From JBDTDV01 sp039922875 (lineage in GTDB: Bacteria > Actinomycetota > Actinomycetes > Actinomycetales > Microbacteriaceae), in NCBI GenBank assembly GCA_039922875.1, contig JBDTDV010000018.1, positions 1 to 30,539 on the forward strand: 30,539 bases of DNA, written 5' to 3'. Shown piece after piece: positions 23,258-30,539 of the stretch. Numbering within the stretch: position 1 is the first letter of the stretch; every line of letters begins with the position of its first letter. The notes beneath the pieces were generated by a model. The model had not been told where the DNA came from. It searched no databases and saw nothing but the letters and a program-made list of their open reading frames with translations. Both the position numbers and the translations under genes were made by a program.

Positions 23258-23310
23258 GGTGCACACTTCGGCTAGTTCTCAGCCCGGATAACTGACCGAA
23301 GAATGCACCT
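23257..23310. terminator. Long imperfect hairpin between mshD and ppk1
   Basis: Arms 23257-23271 and 23296-23310 (AGGTGCACACTTCGG and CCGAAGAATGCACCT) pair at 13 of 15 positions. An inner AGTT/AACT stem extends the helix around a 12-base loop. It starts at the last base of the mshD stop. A terminator is most likely, although no T-run follows and ppk1 begins only 35 bases later; a regulatory or mobile inverted repeat is possible. Confidence 0.5.
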
Positions 23311-23344
23311 CACGCGACGGAAATCGGCGTGACATGATGTTGGG

Positions 23345-25519
23345 ATGGACGCTGAGAACATTCTTTTGGATTCGGGCAGCGACCTGGACGATGATTTCGA
23401 GCCCGTCTATGCCAGCACCGACCCCGCGTTGCCCGATGGCCGCTACCTGGACCGTGAGCTGAGCTGGCTGGCCTTCAACCTGCGGGTGCTGGAGCTGGCG
23501 GAGGACCCGTCCGTCCCGGTGCTGGAACGGGCGAACTTCTTGGCCATCTTCGCCAACAACCTCGACGAGTTCTTCATGGTGCGGGTCGCCGGCCTGAAGC
23601 GGCGCATCCTGACCGGCCTGGCGCTGCCGACCAACATCGGCCGGGCGGCCACGGATGCCCTCTCCGATATCTCGGAAATGGCTCACGAGCTGCAGGCGCG
23701 GCATGCGGCCGCCTACCAGAATATGGTGGAGCCGGCGCTGGCAGCAGCCGGGATCAAGATCGTCACCTGGGACACCCTCGACGACGCGGACCACGCCAAA
23801 CTGCGCGAAATCTTCTCCCTGCAAATCTTCCCGGTGCTGATGCCGCTGGCGGTCGACCCGGCGCATCCGTTCCCGTACATCTCCGGCCTCTCGCTGAATC
23901 TGTCGGTCCGAGTGCGAAACACCAAGACCGGTAAAGAGGAATTCGCCCGGTTGAAGGTGCCGCCCAAGCTACCCCGCTTCGTGCGAATCGATGAGCGGGA
24001 GGGAGTGGACAGCATCCGCTTCATCACGCTGGAAGACCTGATCGCCAACCACCTGGGCGACCTGTTCCCCGGGATGGAGATCGTGGAGCACCACGTGTTC
24101 CGGGTTACCCGAAACGAAGACGTCGAGATCGAAGAAGACGAGACCGAAAACCTGATCCAGGCGTTGGAGAAGGAGCTGCTACGCCGCCGCTTCGGGCCGC
24201 CGATCCGGCTTGAGATCACTGACGACATGCACCCGGAGACCCTCGAGCTGCTGGTGCGCGAACTCGACGTGACCGAACAAGAGGTGTACCGGTTACCGTC
24301 CCCGCTGGACCTCGGGGGCCTGTTCGACCTGCAGAAACTCGATCGGCCGGATCTGCACTACCCCAAGCACGTGCCATCTACGAGCGTCCAGCTGATGCCA
24401 ACCGAACCCAACGGCACGGTCGACGTTTTCCGCTCGATCAGCCGTGCGGATGTTCTGCTGCACCACCCGTACGAGTCGTTCGCGACCAGTGTGCAATTGT
24501 TCCTTGAGCAAGCGGCCGCCGACCCGCACGTGCTGGCGATCAAGCAGACCCTGTACCGGACCAGTGGCGACAGCCCCATCGTCGAGGCACTGATCGCTGC
24601 AGCCGAATCCGGCAAACAAGTGCTCGCTCTGGTGGAGATCAAGGCGCGATTCGATGAACAGGCCAACATCTCCTGGGCCCGCAAGCTGGAGAAGTCAGGC
24701 GTGCACGTCGTTTACGGCATGGTCGGGCTGAAGACGCACTGCAAGCTCGCCCTGGTCGTCCGCGAGGAGAAAGGCGTGCTGCGGTACTACAGCCACATCG
24801 GTACCGGCAACTACAATCCCAAGACCTCCCGGATCTACGAAGACCTCGGCCTGTTGACCGCCGACGACCAGGTTGGCAAGGATCTGACTCGGCTTTTCAA
24901 CGAGCTCAGCGGGTACGCCATCGAGAAGAAGTTCAAACGCCTGCTGGTCTCCCCGCTGCACCTGCGCAAGGGGCTGCTGAAACGAATCCAGATTGAGACG
25001 GACAACGCCGCACAGGGGCTGCCTTGCGGCATCCGGATCAAACTCAACTCGATCGTAGACGAGGTGATCATCGATGCGCTGTACCGGGCCAGCATGGCCG
25101 GGGTACCGATCGAACTGTGGATCCGCGGGATCTGCAGCTTGAAACCGGGCCAGCCCGGGCTGAGCGAGACGATCAAGGTCCGTTCGATTTTGGGCCGGTA
25201 TCTGGAACATTCGCGAGTCTTCTCCTTCCTCAACAACGACGACCCGGTGGTTTTCATCGGCAGTGCCGACATGATGCACCGCAACCTGGATCGCCGGATC
25301 GAGGCCCTGGTTCGGCTCACCGACCCGGACCACTTGGCCGAGATCGACGGGCTGTTCAACCGTGCGATGGACGATCGGACATCCTCCTGGTGGCTGGACG
25401 CCGACGGCACCTGGACCAGGCATAATCTGGATGATGCTGGACATCCGCTCGATGACCTGCAGAATAGGCTGATGCTGCAGATTTCCTCGCGCCGGCCGCG
25501 TTCGGTCACACGCCGGTGA
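23345..25519 (+). CDS. ppk1: Polyphosphate kinase
   Basis: 724 residues, reversibly polymerising the ATP gamma-phosphate into inorganic polyphosphate. The four-domain Ppk1 layout is complete: N-terminal helical domain (DRELSWLAFNLRVLE at about 36-50, NNLDEFFMVR), head domain, and two phospholipase-D-like catalytic domains. Phospho-acceptor His465 lies in GLKTHCKLALV; the second histidine, His645, lies in SADMMHRNLDRR. ATG 23345 lacks a ribosome site, but CATGAT (23333-23338, preceded by TGA) ends six bases before it, so a leaderless transcript is possible. The stop overlaps the mutT1 start by four bases. It stores phosphate taken up by the downstream Pst system. Confidence 0.96.
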   Translation: MDAENILLDSGSDLDDDFEPVYASTDPALPDGRYLDRELSWLAFNLRVLELAEDPSVPVLERANFLAIFANNLDEFFMVRVAGLKRRILTGLALPTNIGRAATDALSDISEMAHELQARHAAAYQNMVEPALAAAGIKIVTWDTLDDADHAKLREIFSLQIFPVLMPLAVDPAHPFPYISGLSLNLSVRVRNTKTGKEEFARLKVPPKLPRFVRIDEREGVDSIRFITLEDLIANHLGDLFPGMEIVEHHVFRVTRNEDVEIEEDETENLIQALEKELLRRRFGPPIRLEITDDMHPETLELLVRELDVTEQEVYRLPSPLDLGGLFDLQKLDRPDLHYPKHVPSTSVQLMPTEPNGTVDVFRSISRADVLLHHPYESFATSVQLFLEQAAADPHVLAIKQTLYRTSGDSPIVEALIAAAESGKQVLALVEIKARFDEQANISWARKLEKSGVHVVYGMVGLKTHCKLALVVREEKGVLRYYSHIGTGNYNPKTSRIYEDLGLLTADDQVGKDLTRLFNELSGYAIEKKFKRLLVSPLHLRKGLLKRIQIETDNAAQGLPCGIRIKLNSIVDEVIIDALYRASMAGVPIELWIRGICSLKPGQPGLSETIKVRSILGRYLEHSRVFSFLNNDDPVVFIGSADMMHRNLDRRIEALVRLTDPDHLAEIDGLFNRAMDDRTSSWWLDADGTWTRHNLDDAGHPLDDLQNRLMLQISSRRPRSVTRR

Positions 25520-26454
25520 GCGAGTCGGCCATTTACGCCGCCGGCGCCCTGTGCTGGCGGGTCGTCGAGGCGAAACCCGTGATCCTTGTCATCCACCGCA
25601 CCAAATATGGTGACGTCACCCTGCCCAAGGGCAAGGTCGACCCGGGCGAACAGTTGCCGCAGACCGCGGTGCGCGAGGTGCGGGAGGAGACCGGCCTCAC
25701 CGTCGCACTCGGTACGCCGCTGGGGATCACCAGCTATACGCTGCCGAACGGCCGCACCAAGATTGTGCACTACTGGGCGGCAGAGGTGACCGACAACGCG
25801 GTCGCGCACTCCACCTTCGTACCCAACGGTGAGGTCGCCGCCCTGGAGTGGGTCAGCGTAAAAAAGGCCAGGCGATACCTCAGCTACGAGCATGACGTTG
25901 ACATCGTCGACGAGTACGCCAAACTTCTTGACGAGGGCGTCGGCAGCACCTTCGCGCTGATCGCGTTGCGGCACGGGAAGGCGGTCTCACCCGATTCCTG
26001 GGAGGGTTCGGACTCCACCCGCCCGCTGACCAAACGGGGGGTCACCCAGGTCGCGGCGATCGTACCGACCATCACCGCCTGGCGCCCGAAGAAGATCGTG
26101 ACCAGCACGGCGGTGCGCTGCGTTGCGTCCGTCGCCCCCTTGGCGGCCGAGACCGGGATCAGCCCGAAACGCGAAGCGGGGATCAGCCAGGAGGCGTTCG
26201 AGGCCGGCACGGCAACGGTGCGCGCGGTGGTCGGAAAACGGGTCCGCTCCCGTAAAACCAGCGTGCTGTGCAGCCACGGCCCGGTGCTGCCGGAGATCCT
26301 GCGGGAGATCGCGCTGGCCACCGGAACCACCATGGGTGCCTACCTCAACGACGCGAGCGCTCTGGAGACCGCCGGATTCTCGGTCGTGCATCTGTCGGTG
26401 TCAAACCCGAGCTCCGGGGTGATCGCCATCGAGACGCACGGCCCCCGGGTCTGA
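25516..26454 (+). CDS. mutT1: MutT1-type Nudix hydrolase fused to histidine phosphatase
   Basis: 312 residues. The N-terminal Nudix domain (1-135) has a perfect Nudix box from Gly39 to Leu61 (G-x5-E-x7-REVREETGL). The C-terminal histidine-phosphatase domain (about 145-312) begins ALIALRHGKAV with catalytic His153 and has a second histidine in LCSHGPVL. In mycobacteria this two-domain enzyme cleans 8-oxo-dGTP/8-oxo-GTP and also hydrolyses diadenosine polyphosphates, and its gene follows ppk1 as here. Start GTG 25516 overlaps the ppk1 stop (GTGA), so the two proteins are made together. Confidence 0.93.
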   Translation: MSESAIYAAGALCWRVVEAKPVILVIHRTKYGDVTLPKGKVDPGEQLPQTAVREVREETGLTVALGTPLGITSYTLPNGRTKIVHYWAAEVTDNAVAHSTFVPNGEVAALEWVSVKKARRYLSYEHDVDIVDEYAKLLDEGVGSTFALIALRHGKAVSPDSWEGSDSTRPLTKRGVTQVAAIVPTITAWRPKKIVTSTAVRCVASVAPLAAETGISPKREAGISQEAFEAGTATVRAVVGKRVRSRKTSVLCSHGPVLPEILREIALATGTTMGAYLNDASALETAGFSVVHLSVSNPSSGVIAIETHGPRV

Positions 26455-26463
26455 CCGCCCTTC

Positions 26464-26529
26464 GGTAAACACGGGACGCAATGGCGTTAATCTGCCGTTC
26501 ACCGGGCCGAGGGAGCCTGGTCACTCGCG
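26464..26529 (+). promoter_or_regulatory. Candidate PHO box upstream of pstS
   Basis: Units with an exact 11-base period: GTTAATCTGCC (26486), GTTCACCGGGC (26497), a poor unit (26508) and GGTCACTCGCG (26519). In the same phase, 22 bases earlier, is GGTAAACACGG (26464). The good units fit the actinobacterial PHO-box unit G(T/G)TCAYYYR(G/C)G. A -10-like TAGCGT follows at 26535-26540, and pstS starts at 26596. The pattern of good, good, poor, good units equals that before phoU. Confidence 0.65.
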
Positions 26530-26595
26530 CGGCGTAGCGTCGTAGCCGGGTCGAGCTCGACCGGCGTCCCGCACCAGATCTCCGAAGGGTCATTC

Positions 26596-27681
26596 GTGAA
26601 ACTCGAGCGTTACGCCATGTCATTGGTACTGCTCACGGTGTCGGCTCTCACCCTCTCGGCCTGCGCCGCCAACGAAATGCGTCAGGGCCCGCAGCGGGCC
26701 TCCGCACTATCCGGCACTCTGAACGGCATCGGCTCCTCGGCACAGGGGCCGGCCCAGACGACCTGGATCGCCGGGTTCCAGACCGCGCACGCCAAGGTCA
26801 CCATCAACTACGATCCGCAGGGTTCCGGCGCCGGTCGCAAGAGTTTCCTTGGCGGCTCTGCCGATTTCGCCGGCTCGGATGCCGCCCTCAGCGACACCGA
26901 ACTGGCCTCCGGTTCCAAAACCTGCGCCCCTGGCACGGGCCCGATCGATCTGCCGAACTACATCTCACCGATCGCCATCGCCTACAACGTCGACGGTCTG
27001 AAGGACCTCAGGCTCGATGCCAAAACCATCGCGGAAATCTTCACCGGCGCGTTGACGAGCTGGAACGATCCCGCCCTTGCCCGGCTCAACCCGGGCGCGC
27101 AGCTGCCCGACGCTGCCATCCACGTGGTGCACCGCTCTGACGACTCCGGCACCACCCAGAACTTCAGCGAGTATCTGAAGGCCGCTGCTCCCGAGGTGTG
27201 GGATGCCGCGGTCAGTCAGACCTATCCCTACCAGATTGGCGACGCCGCGAAGGGCACTTCCGGGGTCGCCGACGCGGTCAAGAACGCGAAGAACACCATC
27301 ACCTACATCGACGACTCCGGCGCCAGCGGACTCGGCAAAGCCCAGCTGAAAGTCGGCGACGAGTTCGTCAGGATCAGCGCAGAAGGGGCGGCCGAAGTGG
27401 TCGCGGCCTCCCCGACCGCCGCGGGCCGGGCGGAAAACGACCTCGCGATAGCCATCGATCGCACCACCACCGCCAAGAATGCGTGGCCGCTGGTGCTGGT
27501 CAGCTACTTCATCACCTGTGTGCAGTACCAAGACCCGGCCAAGGGGGTCCTCGCCAAAGCGTATGCCGGGTACATCACCGGCGATAAGGCACAGCAGGAT
27601 GCCGCGACGTCCGCCGGTTCCGCCCCACTCTCCCCCGCGCTGCGGGCAAAGGTCGCCGCGGCGGTGGCCACCATCAAATAG
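26596..27681 (+). CDS. pstS: Phosphate-binding lipoprotein PstS
   Basis: 361 residues, the extracytoplasmic receptor of the high-affinity phosphate importer. A signal peptide ends in the lipobox LSAC (Cys23), so it is lipid-anchored. Phosphate-loop features are visible: GSGAGRKSFLGGSADFAGSDA near residues 76-96, and the S-D-D-S-G-T-T motif (HRSDDSGTTQNFSEYL) near 178-192. Start GTG 26596 has GAAGGG upstream. It opens the pstSCAB operon, 41 bases before pstC, behind a PHO-box-like array, so induction under phosphate starvation by RegX3 is expected. Confidence 0.96.
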   Translation: MKLERYAMSLVLLTVSALTLSACAANEMRQGPQRASALSGTLNGIGSSAQGPAQTTWIAGFQTAHAKVTINYDPQGSGAGRKSFLGGSADFAGSDAALSDTELASGSKTCAPGTGPIDLPNYISPIAIAYNVDGLKDLRLDAKTIAEIFTGALTSWNDPALARLNPGAQLPDAAIHVVHRSDDSGTTQNFSEYLKAAAPEVWDAAVSQTYPYQIGDAAKGTSGVADAVKNAKNTITYIDDSGASGLGKAQLKVGDEFVRISAEGAAEVVAASPTAAGRAENDLAIAIDRTTTAKNAWPLVLVSYFITCVQYQDPAKGVLAKAYAGYITGDKAQQDAATSAGSAPLSPALRAKVAAAVATIK

Positions 27682-27722
27682 CCGAACTCCCTCCCCCGCG
27701 TATTCACCCGAGAAAGACGGTA

Positions 27723-28661
27723 ATGACAACCGAAACAGCACCGGCACGGCGCACCATCCGGATCGGAGACCGGGTGTTCTCAGGGAGCACGGTTGTGGCC
27801 GGCTGCCTGATCTTGCTGGTGCTGGCAGCGGTTGCGGTCTTTCTCATCCTGCAGAGCATCCCTGCCCTGGTGGCGAAGCCCGGCACGCTGCCAAACAGCG
27901 CCGAGAATTTCTGGGTCTATGTCTGGCCGCTGGTCTTCGGCACCATCTGGGCAGCCGCGATCGCGCTGGTCATCGCCACGCCGCTGTCGCTTGGCATCGC
28001 GCTGTTCATTTCGCACTACGCGCCCCGGCGACTGGCGCAAACCCTCGGTTACCTGATCGATCTGTTGGCCGCCGTACCCTCGGTGGTGTTCGGGCTGTGG
28101 GGGATCAACGCGCTGGCCCCGTTCGTGCAACCGTTCTATGCCTGGCTTACCGAGAATTTCGGCTGGTTCCCACTGTTCGCGCCGCCGGCGTCTGGAACCG
28201 GGCGCACCATCCTCACCGTCGCGATCGTGCTCGCGGTGATGATTCTGCCGATCATGACCGCGATCTGCCGGGAAGTGTTCCTGCAGACCCCGCGGCTGCA
28301 CGAAGAGGCTGCGCTCGCGCTTGGCGCGACGCGCTGGGAAATGATCCGGATCGCGGTGTTGCCGTTCGCCCGGGCCGGAATCGTCTCGGCCATGATGCTT
28401 GGTCTGGGCCGGGCGTTGGGCGAGACGATGGCGGTGGCAATGGTGCTCTCGCCTGCCGTCGTGGTCAACTTCTTCCTACTGACCTCGCTGAACCCGAACA
28501 CGATCGCCTCGAACATTGCGCTCCAGTTTCCCGAGGCCACCGGAATCGGCGTGAACGCGTTGATCGCCTCCGGGCTGATGCTGTTCGTGGTCACCCTGAT
28601 CGTCAACTCGATCGCTCGGCTGATCGTGCGCCGCCGCCGGGCATTCTCGGGAGCGAACTGA
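27723..28661 (+). CDS. pstC: Phosphate ABC permease PstC
   Basis: 312 residues with six membrane helices. The first is at about 24-46 and the rest fill about residues 65-300. The ABC-permease EAA loop is visible at EEAALALGATRWEMIRIAVLP, followed by GLGRALGETMAVAMVL, typical of PstC. With PstA it forms the membrane channel. Its stop shares one base with the pstA start (TGATG), so the two subunits are coupled. Confidence 0.95.
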   Translation: MTTETAPARRTIRIGDRVFSGSTVVAGCLILLVLAAVAVFLILQSIPALVAKPGTLPNSAENFWVYVWPLVFGTIWAAAIALVIATPLSLGIALFISHYAPRRLAQTLGYLIDLLAAVPSVVFGLWGINALAPFVQPFYAWLTENFGWFPLFAPPASGTGRTILTVAIVLAVMILPIMTAICREVFLQTPRLHEEAALALGATRWEMIRIAVLPFARAGIVSAMMLGLGRALGETMAVAMVLSPAVVVNFFLLTSLNPNTIASNIALQFPEATGIGVNALIASGLMLFVVTLIVNSIARLIVRRRRAFSGAN

Positions 28662-29746
28662 TGACCACGATGACCATGCCAGGCCGCGCCAGGAACTCAT
28701 TCACCGCCGGCAGGTTGCCTCGCGGCAGCGCCTGGATGATCCTCGCGGCCAGTTGGGCGGTGTTCGCCGCGGTGTTCGCAATGCTCGCACTGAGTGGAGC
28801 CACCGACGGGTTCAACATCGTCGGCGCGGTCTTCTTCGGTACCATCCTGTTCGACCTCACCCTGTTCGGCCTCTCGTTCGTGGTGGAGGGCAGCCGGAAG
28901 GCGAGGGACCGGCTGATGACCAGCCTGGTCGCAACGGCGTTCATCATCGCCCTGCTACCACTGATCTCGCTGAGCTACACCGTGCTTGAGCGCGGATTGG
29001 CCCGCTTCGACGTGGTCTACTTCACCGAGTCGATGCGAAACGTGATCGACAGCGGTGGCGGCGCGCTGCACGCCATCGTGGGAACTCTGGAAATAACCGC
29101 AATGGCCACCCTGATTTCGGTTCCCGTCGGACTGCTCGCTTCGATCTACCTGGTCGAATATGGTCGCGGCCATCTCGCCCGCGGAATCACCTTCTTCGTC
29201 GACGTGATGATGGGCATCCCCTCGATCGTTGCCGGCCTATTCACCTACGCGCTGTTCGTGATGCTCACCGGCGACCCCGGCATCCGCTCCGGACTGATGG
29301 GCTCCGTGGCGCTGTCGGTGCTGATGATCCCGGTGGTGGTGCGCTCCAGCGAAGAGATTCTGCGCCTGGTGCCCAACGAGTTGCGCGAGGCATCCTTGGC
29401 GCTGGGGGTTCCGAAATGGCTCACCGTGCTGAAGATCGTGCTGCCGACCTCACTGGCCGGTCTGACCACCGGTGTGATGCTGGCCATTGCCCGGGTCATC
29501 GGCGAGACCGCCCCGCTGCTGATCGTGGCCGGGTTCACCGCGAGCATGAACTACAACCTGTTCTCAGACCGGATGATGTCGCTGCCCGTCTTCGTCTACA
29601 CCCAGTATGCGAACCAGGGGCCGGACGCGGTGGCGTTCCTCGACCGGGCCTGGAGTGGCGCCCTGGTGCTTATCATCATCGTGATGTTGCTCAATCTGAT
29701 CGCCCGCATCGTCGCCCGCGTCTTCGCTCCCAAATTCAGCCGCTGA
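28661..29746 (+). CDS. pstA: Phosphate ABC permease PstA
   Basis: 361 residues. ATG 28661 is chosen because it overlaps the pstC stop and has GGGAG about eight bases upstream. It has about eight hydrophobic segments: two extra N-terminal helices (about 25-47, 50-72) lie ahead of the six-helix permease core, an extension common in actinobacterial PstA. The EAA loop is REASLALGVPKWLTVLKIVLP, followed by ARVIGETAPLLIV. It pairs with PstC and docks PstB. pstB follows after 15 bases. Confidence 0.95.
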   Translation: MTTMTMPGRARNSFTAGRLPRGSAWMILAASWAVFAAVFAMLALSGATDGFNIVGAVFFGTILFDLTLFGLSFVVEGSRKARDRLMTSLVATAFIIALLPLISLSYTVLERGLARFDVVYFTESMRNVIDSGGGALHAIVGTLEITAMATLISVPVGLLASIYLVEYGRGHLARGITFFVDVMMGIPSIVAGLFTYALFVMLTGDPGIRSGLMGSVALSVLMIPVVVRSSEEILRLVPNELREASLALGVPKWLTVLKIVLPTSLAGLTTGVMLAIARVIGETAPLLIVAGFTASMNYNLFSDRMMSLPVFVYTQYANQGPDAVAFLDRAWSGALVLIIIVMLLNLIARIVARVFAPKFSR

Positions 29747-29761
29747 CAGGCAAGGAACCTC

Positions 29762-30539
29762 GTGTCCAAACGTATCGAAATCAACAACCTGAACGCCTAC
29801 TACGGCAACTTCCTCGCCGTGGAAGGCATCTCTCTGGTCATCGAGCCGCGCACGGTGACCGCGTTCATCGGACCGAGCGGTTGCGGCAAGTCCACCTTCC
29901 TGCGCGCCCTGAATCGGATGCACGAGGTCATCCCGGGCGCACGAATCGAGGGTGAGGTGCTGATCGACGGCAACAACCTCTACGACCCCGGTGTGGACCC
30001 TGTACTGGTCCGCCGACAGGTCGGAATGGTCTTCCAACGCGCCAACCCGTTCCCGACCATGTCTATTCGGGACAATGTGTTGGCCGGCGTCAAGCTCAAC
30101 AACCGGCGGATGACCAAGGCCGATGCCGACGACCTGGTGGAGAGGTCGCTACGCGGCGCCAACCTGTGGAACGAGGTAAAGGACCGACTGGAAATACCCG
30201 GATCGGGGATCTCCGGCGGACAGCAGCAGCGGCTGTGCATCGCCCGGGCTATCGCGGTCTCCCCCGACGTGCTGCTGATGGACGAACCGTGTTCGGCGTT
30301 GGACCCGATTTCCACCCTTGCCATCGAGGACCTGATCGCCGAGCTGAAGCAGGAATACACGATCGTGATCGTGACCCACAACATGCAACAGGCATCCCGG
30401 GTATCGGATCGCACCGCGTTCTTCAACATCGCCGGCAGCGGCAAACCCGGCAAGCTGATCGAGTACGACGACACGGCCACGATCTTCTCGAACCCGAGCG
30501 TACAAGCTACCGAAGACTATGTCTCCGGCCGGTTCGGCT
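29762..30539 (+). CDS. pstB: Phosphate ABC importer ATPase PstB (last bases missing)
   Basis: At least 259 residues; the window ends at the first base of the codon after VSGRFG, the usual PstB C-terminus, so probably only two bases of the stop codon are cut off. Motifs: Walker A GPSGCGKST (38-46), Q-loop MVFQRANPFP, signature ISGGQQQRL, Walker B VLLMDEP, D-loop SALDP and H-loop VTHN. The signature begins with Ile where Leu is usual, a conservative change. It hydrolyses ATP on the cytoplasmic face of PstCA. AAGGA (29752-29756) precedes GTG 29762. Confidence 0.96.
   Translation, partial: MSKRIEINNLNAYYGNFLAVEGISLVIEPRTVTAFIGPSGCGKSTFLRALNRMHEVIPGARIEGEVLIDGNNLYDPGVDPVLVRRQVGMVFQRANPFPTMSIRDNVLAGVKLNNRRMTKADADDLVERSLRGANLWNEVKDRLEIPGSGISGGQQQRLCIARAIAVSPDVLLMDEPCSALDPISTLAIEDLIAELKQEYTIVIVTHNMQQASRVSDRTAFFNIAGSGKPGKLIEYDDTATIFSNPSVQATEDYVSGRFG

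Noticed and set aside
24695..25974. Long minus-strand frames opposite ppk1 and mutT1
   Set aside because: They are shadows of intact genes with complete catalytic motifs on the plus strand.
27479..28660. Long extension of the pstA frame over pstS and pstC
   Set aside because: The real PstS and PstC proteins, with all family motifs, occupy the other frames; the pstA start at 28661 overlaps the pstC stop as expected.

Overview
This is a high-GC, gene-dense chromosomal segment of an actinobacterium, most likely a member of the Microbacteriaceae or a close relative. The evidence is the gene content: mycothiol synthase (MshD), CarD, an orphan GlnR, SenX3/RegX3, an MsiK-type sugar ATPase, a MutT1-type Nudix-phosphatase fusion and an LpqE-like lipoprotein. 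GTG starts are also frequent. The family assignment is inference from gene content; no rRNA is present to confirm it.

Layout. Positions 1-4087 look like an accessory, partly decayed strip. They hold a strong inverted repeat, a ghost reading frame, a Tat-exported lipoprotein alpha/beta hydrolase, the wreck of a serine hydrolase (beta-lactamase class C fold), a small possibly frameshifted membrane gene, and a membrane-anchored HNH nuclease with an Excalibur domain. A tRNA-Thr(TGT) at 4088-4160 ends this strip, with its 3' end facing it. Next come a membrane-anchored DsbA-like protein, MsiK, a DUF4032 kinase-like protein, and a divergent AsnC/Lrp regulator and trans-sulfuration enzyme pair with an Lrp-like palindrome between them. 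A minus-strand operon follows, carD-ispDF-cysS-rlmB, with lpqE divergent from carD.

Positions 14585-30539 are dominated by phosphate physiology. RegX3 and SenX3 (minus) diverge from phoU (plus). After phoU come an alanine-dehydrogenase/carboxyethylornithine-synthase-like enzyme, gpmA, ygfZ, a nitrobindin-like protein and two small membrane proteins (one of only 36 residues). Then come glnR-mshD, ppk1-mutT1 and pstSCAB, with pstB running off the window within its likely stop codon.

How it fits together. SenX3 and PhoU sense phosphate status through PstSCAB. RegX3 should activate pst and probably phoU, Ppk1 stores phosphate as polyphosphate, and MutT1 hydrolyses oxidised nucleotides and polyphosphorylated products. 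I found direct-repeat arrays with an 11-bp period, resembling the actinobacterial PHO box, in front of both phoU and pstS. They share the same internal pattern (good, good, poor, good units), which supports one phosphate regulon. From memory of the M. tuberculosis map, loci that are separate there (rlmB to lpqE; gpm1-senX3-regX3; Rv0811c to phoY2; ppk1-mutT1) are contiguous here. I did not find an obviously novel defence or mobile system. The most interesting items are the regulatory arrays, the Lrp box, the decayed left strip and several short tandem duplications.
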